Source of the DNA: Brevibacillus brevis
GTDB lineage: Bacteria; Bacillota; Bacilli; Brevibacillales; Brevibacillaceae
Length of the DNA: 64,000 bases
Assembly (NCBI RefSeq): GCF_031583145.1
Contig: NZ_CP134050.1
Span: 4,763,501-4,827,500 of the forward strand
Direction of reading: 5' to 3'
How positions within the stretch are numbered: position 1 is the stretch's first letter; every line of letters begins with the position of its first letter. Positions 17,420-25,812 of this stretch are shown piece by piece. The position numbers and the translations under genes are program-made. Under the pieces are notes generated by a model. The model was not told where the DNA came from. It saw nothing but the letters and a program-made list of their open reading frames with translations, and did not search any database.

Positions 17420-17791
17420 CTATTCCTCCTTGCTTGTTTGCGTAGTCGTCGCCTGCTGGCTGTTTTTCGGTTTGCTCGGCTTCACAGGCTGCTTGCCTTT
17501 TTCTTTCTCCAGCTGCTGCAGCACCATCTGCATGACGCTTTGTTCTGGCCTCGGGATGACGCGGGAGTGGCGCAGCTCTCCTACCCGTCTCGCCTCCGCT
17601 TCTCCTGCGGCGACGGCCGCCGTTACGGATGCGACGTCTCCAACCACGTAGATCGTGACAATTCCCGCATCCGCCCCTTGGTAGGTGACACAGCGGACAT
17701 CAGCGGCTTTTGCGGCTGCGTCGGTCGCCGCCACCAGAGCGGGAAAGCCCACCGTCTCGATCATCCCCAAGGCGTAGCCGTTTTCGAACAT
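17420..17791 (-). CDS. BMC-H shell protein with charged C-terminal tail
   Basis: A 123-residue protein with one BMC domain (residues 1-92: [39 protein letters not shown]) followed by a 30-residue Lys/Pro/Ser/Thr/Gln-rich tail. Its pore region, [12 protein letters not shown], differs from the GGG pore of the two major shell proteins and carries an acidic residue, so it probably admits a different metabolite. Tails of this type on minor shell proteins, as in PduK or EutK, are thought to bind cargo or other cell components. The ATG at 17791 has AGGAGG seven bases upstream. It is the first shell gene after the regulator. Confidence 0.92.
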   Translation of the reverse strand: MFENGYALGMIETVGFPALVAATDAAAKAADVRCVTYQGADAGIVTIYVVGDVASVTAAVAAGEAEARRVGELRHSRVIPRPEQSVMQMVLQQLEKEKGKQPVKPSKPKNSQQATTTQTSKEE

Positions 17792-17923
17792 GTCGGATCC
17801 TCCTTTGCTGCCGTTTCTCTTTTTTCAAATGAATACCACGTTTATTTTTTGACTCTTTGTTTCTTTCCTTGATTTTCGTTGGGACTATGGGCCAAAAATG
17901 AAGGGCTTCCCGCTCGCCCCGCT

Positions 17924-18709
17924 TCACTCGGCCACTATCCAGTTCACGCCTGTTGCTTCCAGTTTGTTCGCCCACTCCTCCGGCGGATGCACGTCGCTGA
18001 CGACGATCTCCGTTTCCCGCAGGTCCGCTACCTTGTAAAACGTGCTGACGCCGATTTTGGAGTGATCCGACAGAACGATCGTCTCCTTTGCGTTCTCGAT
18101 GAAACGTCTGGCCAGCAGCGCCTTTTCCGCGTCGTACGAGGAGATGCCGTACTCCAATTGGACTCCGTCTATCGCAAGAAAGGACTTGTCGATGAAAAAG
18201 TCAGTCATCATTCTTTCGGCGTGCATGCCTACGGAGCGAAAGTGCCTGGCTTGCACCTTGCCCCCGAGAAAGTAGACGTCCCCCGACCACAGTCCCTGGT
18301 TTTGGTACTCTAAGAGAAGGTTCAGGGCCGGTACAGAGATGGTGATGAGGCAGAGGTTCTTGCGGCTCCTCAGGTACGGCAGCATGTGCATCGTTGTCGT
18401 CCCGTCATCGATCAGGAGCACGTCGTTGTCCTGCACGAGATTCGCAGCGGTGCGCGCGATGCGCTTCTTTTCGTCCGCATGGGCGACTTCCCGCGTGAGG
18501 TGGGAAGGCTCTTCCTGGTCATACCCGGTTTTGATCGCCCCGCCGTACACCCGCTTGAGCCGATTGTCCCGCTCCAGCTCTTCCAGATATCGCCGGATCG
18601 TCTCCGAGGATACCTGCAAGGTCTCCACCAGCTCGCTGGTTTTCACTTTCCCATTGCCGTTCAGCCGATCCAGGATGATTTTTTTGCGCTCTTCGCCGGC
18701 CAGAGACAT
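17924..18709 (-). CDS. DeoR-family transcriptional regulator
   Basis: A 261-residue repressor-type protein. The N-terminal DeoR helix-turn-helix is clear (ERKKIILDRLNGNGKVKTSE, SSETIRRYLEELERD), and the effector domain has the sugar-phosphate-isomerase-like DGTTTMHMLPYL and DKSFLAIDGVQ motifs. DeoR proteins usually sense phosphorylated sugars; here a phosphorylated pathway intermediate such as phosphonoacetaldehyde would be the matching ligand (inference). It starts seven bases after the phnW stop, between the phosphonate genes and the shell genes, so it most likely controls both. Candidate operators are the A/T-rich direct repeats next to the phnS promoter at 24602-24668. Confidence 0.9.
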   Translation of the reverse strand: MSLAGEERKKIILDRLNGNGKVKTSELVETLQVSSETIRRYLEELERDNRLKRVYGGAIKTGYDQEEPSHLTREVAHADEKKRIARTAANLVQDNDVLLIDDGTTTMHMLPYLRSRKNLCLITISVPALNLLLEYQNQGLWSGDVYFLGGKVQARHFRSVGMHAERMMTDFFIDKSFLAIDGVQLEYGISSYDAEKALLARRFIENAKETIVLSDHSKIGVSTFYKVADLRETEIVVSDVHPPEEWANKLEATGVNWIVAE

Positions 18710-18715
18710 AGGCCG

Positions 18716-19828
18716 CTACCAGAACAGGTTTTGCTCGACCGCCTGTACCAGCCGCTTCATGTCGTGCGGATATACCTCACCGATATTGCCGATGCGGAAT
18801 GTGTCCGCCACGGAGATTTTTCCCGGATAGATCACGAAGCCTTCCTTTTTCAAGCGTTCGTAAAACGCCGCAAACGTGAACGCCGGACTGTCCGGATAGT
18901 AAAAGGAAGTGATGATCGGCGACTGCAGCTCTTTGGGCAGCAGCGTGACGAAGCCGAGCTTCTCCATGCCTTCTACCAGTGTGCGTTGGTTTTCCCGGTA
19001 CCGGACGCAGCGCTTTTCCACGCCGCCCTCCTCCTCCAGCTCCGCCAGCGCCTGGTAAAACGCGCGAACGACGTGGGTAGGCGAAGTGTAGCGCCACTTG
19101 CCGTTATGCTTTTCCATCGTGTCCCACTGGTCGTACAGATCAAGCGAGAGGGACCGCGCCTGGCCACTGCATTTTTTCAGTTCGTCGATCTTTGCCACAA
19201 CGAACCCAAAGCCGGGCACTCCCTGGATGCACTTGTTGGCGCTGCTGATCAGAAAGTCGATTCCCAGGCCGGGCACATCGATCGGGACGCCGCCGAAGCT
19301 GCTCATCGCGTCGACGATCAGCACTTTTCCATGCGCTTTCGCCACCTTCGCGACCTCTGCGATCGGATTGAGCATGCCGGTCGTCGTCTCGCAATGCACC
19401 ACCGCCACGTGAGTGATCTTCGGATCCTGCTCCAACGCCTTCTGCAAAGCATCCGCCTCGGCAGCGGCCACTTCGCCAAAGTCGATGACCTGCGTCTCGA
19501 TTTTCAGCACCTGAGCCATCTGGGCCAGCCGATTGCCGTAGGCTCCGTTGGTCATTACGACCAGCTTGCCGTCCGCCGGCACGGCCGAGCCGACTACCGC
19601 TTCTACGGAAAAGCTGCCGCTGCCTTGCATGAGAACGGCGGTGTAATCGTCCTGGCTTGCTTCGGCCAAACCGACCAGCTTGCGCCGAATCACCTGGACC
19701 AGATCGTTGTACTCGCTGTCCCACGTGCACCAGTCTCGCAGCATGGCCGCCTTTACACCCTTTGAGGTCGACAGCGGACCCGGGGTCAACAAGAGGTACG
19801 GATTGTCGGGCAATTGCGTGAGTTTCAT
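18716..19828 (-). CDS. phnW: 2-aminoethylphosphonate--pyruvate transaminase
   Basis: PLP enzyme that converts 2-aminoethylphosphonate and pyruvate to phosphonoacetaldehyde and L-alanine. It is 370 residues from the ATG at 19828, chosen because GGAG lies eight bases upstream; an ATG two codons earlier has no spacing. It begins [13 protein letters not shown], has the PLP aspartate in [11 protein letters not shown] near 173 and the Schiff-base lysine in [15 protein letters not shown] near 199. No extra N- or C-terminal extension is seen, so it lacks an obvious encapsulation signal. It starts two bases after the phnX stop. PhnX and PhnW together form the standard phosphonatase route. Confidence 0.96.
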   Translation of the reverse strand: MKLTQLPDNPYLLLTPGPLSTSKGVKAAMLRDWCTWDSEYNDLVQVIRRKLVGLAEASQDDYTAVLMQGSGSFSVEAVVGSAVPADGKLVVMTNGAYGNRLAQMAQVLKIETQVIDFGEVAAAEADALQKALEQDPKITHVAVVHCETTTGMLNPIAEVAKVAKAHGKVLIVDAMSSFGGVPIDVPGLGIDFLISSANKCIQGVPGFGFVVAKIDELKKCSGQARSLSLDLYDQWDTMEKHNGKWRYTSPTHVVRAFYQALAELEEEGGVEKRCVRYRENQRTLVEGMEKLGFVTLLPKELQSPIITSFYYPDSPAFTFAAFYERLKKEGFVIYPGKISVADTFRIGNIGEVYPHDMKRLVQAVEQNLFW

Positions 19829-19830
19829 CG

Positions 19831-20625
19831 TCATCTCTCCTTTTGCGCCAGGCGCAGGTTGATTTTCGGGATGAGCGTATCCAGCTCGCCGATGGATTCA
19901 ATCACATAGTCGGCTCCGACCGCCTTGAAGCGCTTGGCCACCGCCTCCATTCTGTCGTACAGAACATCGGGGTCGCATTCCTGCACTTCCCGTTCGGTCA
20001 TGCCCAGCTCGCTGCTCCCCTTGATCACTCCGACGGCCCATGCCCCGGCTGCCACCGCTTCTTTAATATCGCTGGTGGTGTCTCCCACCTTGATGATGTG
20101 CTTCATGGGGTGGACGTCCAGGTTGATCGCGTTTTGATAGCACATCCAGGGCAAGGGCCGTCCAGCCGGCATCTCGCTGGGCGTGACCATCGAGTCGGGA
20201 GCGTATCCCTTCTTCTTGGCTTCCGGCGCCACGACGGCCATCATCTCCGCCGTGTATCCCGTAGTCGATCCGATTTTGATGCCGGCGGCCCGCAGCCGCG
20301 CCACCAGCTCCAGCACTCCCGGTATCGGAGTGGTGTAGTTTTTCAAAATGGAAAACAGCATCGGCTCGAAATCGGCATACAGCATGTCGACGTCTTTCTT
20401 CTCCGGAAGCCTGCCGTATTTCGCTTTCCACAGATTTGCAATCCTGTCCATTTTCAGCATCGTGTCGATGTGATCCCACTTGAGCATCCCCATCGGCTCT
20501 CGCGCTTCCTCGTGCGTGACTTCGATGCCCCGCTTTTTGAACACCTCCAAAAAGACGTCGAGGGGCGCGAAGCATCCATAGTCAACGGTTGTTCCGGCCC
20601 AGTCAAAGATCACTGCTTGAATCAT
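19831..20625 (-). CDS. phnX: Phosphonoacetaldehyde hydrolase (phosphonatase)
   Basis: HAD-superfamily enzyme that splits phosphonoacetaldehyde into phosphate and acetaldehyde. It is 264 residues, the usual length. The nucleophile is Asp8 in [11 protein letters not shown], the Schiff-base lysine is Lys49 in [10 protein letters not shown], and the C-terminal acidic motif is [13 protein letters not shown]. It has no added tail that would suggest packing into a shell. The acetaldehyde it makes is the substrate of the acylating dehydrogenase downstream, which gives the microcompartment its likely purpose. GGGGAG precedes the ATG. Confidence 0.96.
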   Translation of the reverse strand: MIQAVIFDWAGTTVDYGCFAPLDVFLEVFKKRGIEVTHEEAREPMGMLKWDHIDTMLKMDRIANLWKAKYGRLPEKKDVDMLYADFEPMLFSILKNYTTPIPGVLELVARLRAAGIKIGSTTGYTAEMMAVVAPEAKKKGYAPDSMVTPSEMPAGRPLPWMCYQNAINLDVHPMKHIIKVGDTTSDIKEAVAAGAWAVGVIKGSSELGMTEREVQECDPDVLYDRMEAVAKRFKAVGADYVIESIGELDTLIPKINLRLAQKER

Positions 20626-20640
20626 CTCTTCTCCCCACCT

Positions 20641-22341
20641 TTATCTTTTTTGCCATGCCCCTGTCTTCTCTCTCCATTTTTTCGTGCCGACCTCGTAGAC
20701 GACCCGCACCACTACATTGGTCAGGACGATCAGCACGGACATCGCGGCTGCGGGAGCCACATCCCCGGCGTCGTCCATATTGACGATGGAGACGGAGGCG
20801 AGTTTGAAATCGGCCGAGTACAGAAAGACGACGGCTGAGATGGTCACCATGGAGTTGATGAAGTAGTAGACGGCGTTTTCCAGGATGGCTGGCAGCGACA
20901 TCGGCACCGTCACCCGCCAAAACGTGACATAGAATGGAACGCCCATCGACTCGGAGGCGAGCTCGAATTCCTTGTCCAGTTTTTTCAGCGCGGTCGTTGC
21001 CGAGATGAACGGTACGGCGTAAAAGTGAATGAGATTGGCCAGCACCAGGATCATGATCGAGCCGTACATCCAGTTCAGCGGATTGTCCGGATGGTTAAAG
21101 AAGTAAATGTAAGCCAGACCGATCACCAGACCCGGCAGGGCGAGCGGCAGGATGGAAAGGAAGTATCCGACCTGGCGCAGCCCTTTCAGAAAGCGTGTCT
21201 TTTCTATCAGGTACGCATTGATGAAGGTAATGATTGTGCCGGCCACTGCGCTGTAAAAGGAGACGAGCAGGCTGTTCCAGAACGGCTGCATTCCTTCTCC
21301 TGCCACCTTGGAAAAGTCGTAATGCGTAAGCGACAGGCTCAGGTCGTACGGCCAGACCTTGATCAGCGAGGCGAAGATCACCGTCCCCAGCATCAGGAAG
21401 ATCGAGGCCGTGATCAGCGAGCAGTAGACGAAGAAGGCTGTGTCCCGTCCCCGCTGTTTCGTGATCTTGTACGGTGTGGACTTGGCCGAGACGGAGGAGT
21501 TTTGCTTGCGCTCCACGATCCGGTCTACGATGAAGGCGAGAATGGCCGGCAGGATCAAAATAATTCCTACGGTCGCGCCCATTGTCGTGTTTTGCTGCCC
21601 GATCACTTGCTTGTAAATGTCCGTCGCGAGCACGTTGTACTGCCCGCCGACTACCTTGGGGGCTCCGAAATCCGTAAAGCTCAAGGTAAAGCAGACGAAG
21701 ACGGCGCTGATCAAGCCGTATTTGACGTTGGGCAGTGTCACGGTGAGAAACTTGCGCAGCTTGCCCGCCCCCATCGTCTCCGCCGCTTCGTACAGGTTGT
21801 AGTCCGCAAAGGAAAGCGATACCGCCATGATCAGGTACGCCTGCGGAAAGGTGTAGATCACCTCCGACAGGATGATTCCCAGCGGCCCGTACAGCTCCAG
21901 GTCGAAGCCGGGCAAGACTCCGAAAAAGCCGGTCGTAATGATTCCCTGGTTGCCGAACAGGTAGGTCAGCGCGATCCCGTGCATCATGGTAGGCGCAAAG
22001 AGCGGCAGCAAGGCGACGTAGCGGAAAAACGCCTTTCCTCTCATATCGGTCCGGGTCAGGGCGAAAGCGTACAGAAACGCGAGCGCAACCGATAACACCG
22101 TGGTGACCCCGGAGACGTACATCGTGTTGCCGAAGGACTGGACGAGCGCCGGAGTCGCAAAGTACTTGACGAAGTTGGCCAGCCCGATGAACTCGCCGCG
22201 CTCGCTCAGGAACGCTTTGCTGAACAAATCCCCGAGCGGCAGCAGCACGCTGACAAGCAGGGTGACGACGATGCCGGCGATCAAAATCTTTTGCAGCCAT
22301 TCATCCCGGCCCATCTTTTGCCGAACAGTGCGGGTGCTCAT
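20641..22341 (-). CDS. Putative 2-AEP ABC transporter permease, two permease domains fused
   Basis: A 566-residue membrane protein made of two binding-protein-dependent permease domains in one chain (about 1-290 and 300-566), like the FbpB-type permeases. Each half has the EAA loop that contacts the ATPase: YEAAETMGAGKLRKFLTVTL in the first half and ELASESMGVPFYVTFWRVTV in the second. With about twelve helices it can form the whole channel. This fused architecture is typical of the 2-AEP uptake systems named PhnU2. It lies three bases from the ATPase gene and just before phnX, so 2-AEP import is the natural role. Confidence 0.9.
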   Translation of the reverse strand: MSTRTVRQKMGRDEWLQKILIAGIVVTLLVSVLLPLGDLFSKAFLSERGEFIGLANFVKYFATPALVQSFGNTMYVSGVTTVLSVALAFLYAFALTRTDMRGKAFFRYVALLPLFAPTMMHGIALTYLFGNQGIITTGFFGVLPGFDLELYGPLGIILSEVIYTFPQAYLIMAVSLSFADYNLYEAAETMGAGKLRKFLTVTLPNVKYGLISAVFVCFTLSFTDFGAPKVVGGQYNVLATDIYKQVIGQQNTTMGATVGIILILPAILAFIVDRIVERKQNSSVSAKSTPYKITKQRGRDTAFFVYCSLITASIFLMLGTVIFASLIKVWPYDLSLSLTHYDFSKVAGEGMQPFWNSLLVSFYSAVAGTIITFINAYLIEKTRFLKGLRQVGYFLSILPLALPGLVIGLAYIYFFNHPDNPLNWMYGSIMILVLANLIHFYAVPFISATTALKKLDKEFELASESMGVPFYVTFWRVTVPMSLPAILENAVYYFINSMVTISAVVFLYSADFKLASVSIVNMDDAGDVAPAAAMSVLIVLTNVVVRVVYEVGTKKWREKTGAWQKR

Positions 22342-22344
22342 CGC

Positions 22345-23403
22345 TCAACCACTCCCCGTCTTCTTCGTCACGGCTGCCTGGTCGAACGCGATCAGGTTTT
22401 CCATCGGCAGCTCGAAAGCGACCTGTTTGTCGCGCGCAAGTCCCATCCGATGCGTCTGCTTGACCGGCAAGTCGATCGTGACCAGTTGCGGGAGCAGCCC
22501 GTTCTGGCGGTTGACCAGCTGCAGCGTGACGCGGTAGAACGAACCGCGAAACTCCAAGTCTTGCACGATCGCCTGGAGACTGTACTCGGCAGCGTGCTCG
22601 GTCAGGTGGATGTTTTCCGGCCGGATCGCAAACAGCCGGTCCTGGCTCACGCCTCCGCTGCCCAGCACGGATTCCTCCAGGAAGTTGATCGCCCCTACGA
22701 AGTCGGCGACGAACGGGCTGTTCGGCCGCTCGTACACCTCCTGCGGGGATCCGACCTGGACGACCTCCGCATTGTTCATCACCACGATACGGTCGGCCAT
22801 CGTCAAGGCTTCATCCTGGTCGTGCGTCACCATGATCGTGGTGATCCCGATCTTCTCGTGCAGGCTTCTCAGCTCCCGGCGCAGCTTGAGGCGGACTTTG
22901 GCGTCCAGCGCAGACAGCGGCTCATCCAGGAGCAGGAAGTCGGGGGACAGCGCGATGGCCCTCGCCAAAGCGACTCGCTGCTGCTGTCCGCCGGAAAGCT
23001 GCGACGGATACTTGTCGCGGATGTGCTCCAGATCGATCAGTCCCAGCACTTCCCGCACCTTTTCCACGATCTCTTTTTTCGACCATTTCTTGGCTGAAAG
23101 CCCGTAGGCGATATTTTGTGCGGCCGTCAGATTGGGAAAGAGCGCGTACGACTGGAACATCATCCCGAAGTTTCGTTTGGCTGGCGGGAGAGCCGTGATG
23201 TCTCGGCCGCCTACGAAGATGCGTCCGCTCGTGGGCTGCTCCAGCCCCGCCAGGATGCGGAGCAATGTCGTCTTGCCGCAGCCGCTGGGACCGAGCAGGC
23301 AAATGAACTCATTCTTTTCGATTTCGATGTCGATTGACGCAAGTGCTACAAACTTGCCAAACGTTTTTCGGATTCCTTGAATGTGGAGATAGGGCTGTGT
23401 CAT
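22345..23403 (-). CDS. Putative 2-AEP ABC transporter ATP-binding protein
   Basis: ATPase of about 352 residues that powers phosphonate import. The ATG at 23403 follows GGAGG; a longer frame to 23466 overlaps the previous gene and lacks a ribosome site. It has Walker A GPSGCGKTTLL, the Q-loop, signature LSGGQQQRVALARA, Walker B DFLLLDEPLSALD and the switch histidine in MVTHDQDEA. A C-terminal TOBE-type region follows after residue 250, as in MalK/PotA-like importers. It belongs to the PhnT2 group by context: upstream is the binding protein, downstream the fused permease. Confidence 0.92.
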   Translation of the reverse strand: MTQPYLHIQGIRKTFGKFVALASIDIEIEKNEFICLLGPSGCGKTTLLRILAGLEQPTSGRIFVGGRDITALPPAKRNFGMMFQSYALFPNLTAAQNIAYGLSAKKWSKKEIVEKVREVLGLIDLEHIRDKYPSQLSGGQQQRVALARAIALSPDFLLLDEPLSALDAKVRLKLRRELRSLHEKIGITTIMVTHDQDEALTMADRIVVMNNAEVVQVGSPQEVYERPNSPFVADFVGAINFLEESVLGSGGVSQDRLFAIRPENIHLTEHAAEYSLQAIVQDLEFRGSFYRVTLQLVNRQNGLLPQLVTIDLPVKQTHRMGLARDKQVAFELPMENLIAFDQAAVTKKTGSG

Positions 23404-23462
23404 ACGCTCCTCCTTTCCTCCTTTTGTGCGACTGGCGAGAGGATTCATGCCTGGGCGAAAGC

Positions 23463-24521
23463 TCATTGCTTCGGCTCGCTCTTCGTGCTGTAACGCTTAT
23501 CCCACTCCGCCAGAATGCCGGCCCGGTCTGCCGCCGCTTTGTTCAGGTCGTTTTTGACCAGCTGCGATTTCGGATCTTTCGTATAGCCTTCGGGGATGCC
23601 GCCGCCTGCGTCCTTCAGCGTGATGATGGCGAAGTTTTTGTTGTACTCCTTCATCGCGTCGTCGGTAATCGCCCAGTCGAGGAAGGTTTTGGCCTCGGGC
23701 TTGATTTGCGGCTTTTTCACAAGCGCGTTGGCCTCCACGTCCCAGCCTGCTCCCTCCTGGGGAAACACGATCTCGAGCGGCGCTCCTTTCTTCTTCTCCG
23801 TGATCCCCCGATAGCCGAAGGAAATGCCGATCGGGTATTCCCCGGAGGCTGCCATTTTGGCCGGCTTGGATCCGGAGTGTGTGTACACGGCGATGTTTTC
23901 GTGCAGCTTATCCATGTAGCTCCACGCCTCTCCGTCACCCTGCAGCTCCAGCCAGGCCAGAACGGTGAAGAATCCGGTTCCCGAGGAGGAAGGGTTGGGC
24001 ATGACGATCATGCCTTTGTACTCGGGCTTGATCAGGTCGGCGTAGCTTTTCGGGATCGGCAGGCTGCGCTTTTCCAGCTCCTTGGTGTTGACGACGAAGG
24101 CCGTCTCAAACGCGTCGATGCCTACCCAGTGCGCCGGCTCTCTGGAATCCTTGAACTCGGGGTCGATCCTCTCGATTCCTTTGGGAGAGTACGGCTCGAG
24201 CGCGCCCTGCAAATCCGCACCGAGCAGTTCGGTCGCTGCTGTTCCCCAGACGACGTCCGCTTGCGGGTTGTCCTTTTCGGCAATCAGCTTGGCGACGATG
24301 ACGCCTGTCGAGTCCCGGACAATATTCAGCTTGATCTCTGGATGCGCCTTGTTGAACGCCTCGACGTACGCCTTGATCTGATCGTCCTCGAGAGCCGTGT
24401 ACACCGTCAGCTCCGAAGAGCCCGATTTGCCGCCGGAAGCCGGGCTGGAAGACTGACCGCACCCTGTCAGTGCCGCCACAAGCATTACACCTGCGAAGAA
24501 AGAGCTGTACCATTTTTTCAT
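23463..24521 (-). CDS. Putative 2-AEP-binding lipoprotein
   Basis: Solute-binding protein of 352 residues. The signal [20 protein letters not shown] ends in a lipobox LTGC, so it is anchored to the outer face of the membrane. The mature part has the family-1 fold typical of Fe3+/phosphonate binding proteins ([46 protein letters not shown]). As first gene of the operon, right after the promoter at 24641-24668, it presumably delivers 2-aminoethylphosphonate to the fused permease. GGGGAGG lies nine bases before the ATG. Specificity is assigned from the adjacent phnX and phnW genes, not from residues. Confidence 0.88.
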   Translation of the reverse strand: MKKWYSSFFAGVMLVAALTGCGQSSSPASGGKSGSSELTVYTALEDDQIKAYVEAFNKAHPEIKLNIVRDSTGVIVAKLIAEKDNPQADVVWGTAATELLGADLQGALEPYSPKGIERIDPEFKDSREPAHWVGIDAFETAFVVNTKELEKRSLPIPKSYADLIKPEYKGMIVMPNPSSSGTGFFTVLAWLELQGDGEAWSYMDKLHENIAVYTHSGSKPAKMAASGEYPIGISFGYRGITEKKKGAPLEIVFPQEGAGWDVEANALVKKPQIKPEAKTFLDWAITDDAMKEYNKNFAIITLKDAGGGIPEGYTKDPKSQLVKNDLNKAAADRAGILAEWDKRYSTKSEPKQ

Positions 24522-24601
24522 TCATGACCCTCCCCTTTTTCCTGCACGAGTCTCCCACTCCACCTGGGCTTCCGGTTAAGACAACACTAATCCCACAGTA
24601 A

Positions 24602-24668
24602 TTAGTTTGTTTTACCGTTTTTTAGTTGTTTTTTGTTTTTATTATACCTATTTGTCTAAACATTTCAA
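24602..24668 (-). promoter_or_regulatory. SigA promoter of the phosphonate/microcompartment operon with direct repeats
   Basis: On the minus strand a -35 TTGAAA (24663-24668) and a perfect -10 TATAAT (24641-24646) are separated by 16 bp. Just downstream are two related elements, AAACAACTAA (24622-24631) and AAACAAACTAA (24602-24612), in the same orientation about 20 bp apart. DeoR-family repressors commonly bind A/T-rich direct repeats at such positions, so these are candidate operators for the regulator at 17924-18709. The rest of the 24522-24873 gap holds only this promoter and the terminator below. Confidence 0.65.
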
Positions 24669-24763
24669 ATCTTTTTTGGAAAAACAAAAAAGCAAGTCCA
24701 AGGCGGATATGGCTCGCTTCGGAAACCGCTTGCGAATCGAGTATCCGCGCGCATGGTTGCAAG

Positions 24764-24804
24764 TAAAAAAAGATCGGGACCTCACATGCTACACGGTCCC
24801 GATC
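24764..24804 (-). terminator. Rho-independent terminator after glnL
   Basis: GATCGGGACC (24772-24781) and its perfect complement (24795-24804) enclose a 13-base loop; on the minus strand the stem is followed by a run of seven T. It ends the glnK-glnL transcript and insulates the phosphonate promoter. Confidence 0.92.
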
Positions 24805-24873
24805 ACGTATGTGGTTTCTGTGACGATCACCGACTTTCAGCGCATCGGGACCCATCAGAAGGTAAAGCCGTCT

Positions 24874-25806
24874 TTACCCTTCCGTCTGCATTCGTTTTGC
24901 TTCCGTATAAAGGGCTTGAATGAATTTTTTCATGTTGATCCGGATGGACGAGCCTGACCCGGACGCGTTGTCTTTCAGCTCCCCCATCCGCTTCCACACG
25001 CTGGTGAAGTCGAAAAATTGGGACGCGTATTTTTCAAATTTCCAGTTGGACACATCCGCAAGGCCAAGCGAAGCCAAATGATTCAAGGACTGATAAATGG
25101 CCCGCCTCACCCGCTGCTCGGAGGCTTTGACTACCTTCCCCAATTGCTGCTCATCTGCGGGCTCGTCCAGCCTGGCTTGCGCGACCTCCCAAAAAATTTC
25201 CTTCAGGGCTGGAAATCCGCTTCTGAACGTATGCTTTTGTTCAAACTGATGGAGATACTCCACGATGTCCAAAAGGTCATGACTCCCGATGTCCCCCGAG
25301 ATGCCCAATTCCCCCAAGAGATAGTGGCCTGTCTCCCGGATCTGTTTGCCTTCGGAGGCCGCTTGCTGACCGGCGGGGGACGGATCTTTCTGAAAAACGG
25401 CGTTCAAGGTTTTGTGGATATCCTGGATGGACTTCTCCAGGCGAATTTTCTCCATTACCTTGGAGATGATGGTCACCACCTCGATTCGGTTGACCGGTTT
25501 GATGATGTAGTATTCGCTGCCCAGCGAGTATGCCTTCGCGATCAGCTCCTTCGATTCCACTTGCGAGATCATGATGATCTTCCCCTTGAAGGCCGGCCTG
25601 ATCTTGCGAATGGTCTCGATTCCGTCCTGGGTCGGCATCAGCAAATCGATCAGCAAAATGTCCACATTCCGCATGGCCAGCATGTGCCCGTCGAGGAGCG
25701 ACCCGTCCTCCGCCTCCCCCACGACCTCTCCCAAATCCTCGTCTTCGATGATTTCCGTCAACATCAGCCGGACAGCCTCATCATCATCCACGATGTAAAA
25801 CCGCAT
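24874..25806 (-). CDS. glnL: Response regulator GlnL
   Basis: A 310-residue response regulator of the YcbB/GlnL type. The receiver (1-120) has acidic residues in YIVDDDEAV, phosphoacceptor Asp54 in LLIDLLMPT and the switch lysine in YYIIKPVNR. The C-terminal half is the GlnL/YcbB effector domain containing a helix-turn-helix (KVVKASEQRVRRAIYQSLNHLA). In B. subtilis GlnK-GlnL activates glsA-glnT in response to glutamine; the same four genes occur here in a divergent arrangement, which supports the name strongly. It starts six bases after glnK. Confidence 0.92.
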   Translation of the reverse strand: MRFYIVDDDEAVRLMLTEIIEDEDLGEVVGEAEDGSLLDGHMLAMRNVDILLIDLLMPTQDGIETIRKIRPAFKGKIIMISQVESKELIAKAYSLGSEYYIIKPVNRIEVVTIISKVMEKIRLEKSIQDIHKTLNAVFQKDPSPAGQQAASEGKQIRETGHYLLGELGISGDIGSHDLLDIVEYLHQFEQKHTFRSGFPALKEIFWEVAQARLDEPADEQQLGKVVKASEQRVRRAIYQSLNHLASLGLADVSNWKFEKYASQFFDFTSVWKRMGELKDNASGSGSSIRINMKKFIQALYTEAKRMQTEG

Positions 25807-25812
25807 GTCTCC

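Noticed and set aside
13400-24521. Ethanolamine or propanediol utilisation locus
   Set aside because: No ammonia lyase, diol dehydratase, reactivase or cobalamin genes occur; only the shared shell and core genes match those systems.
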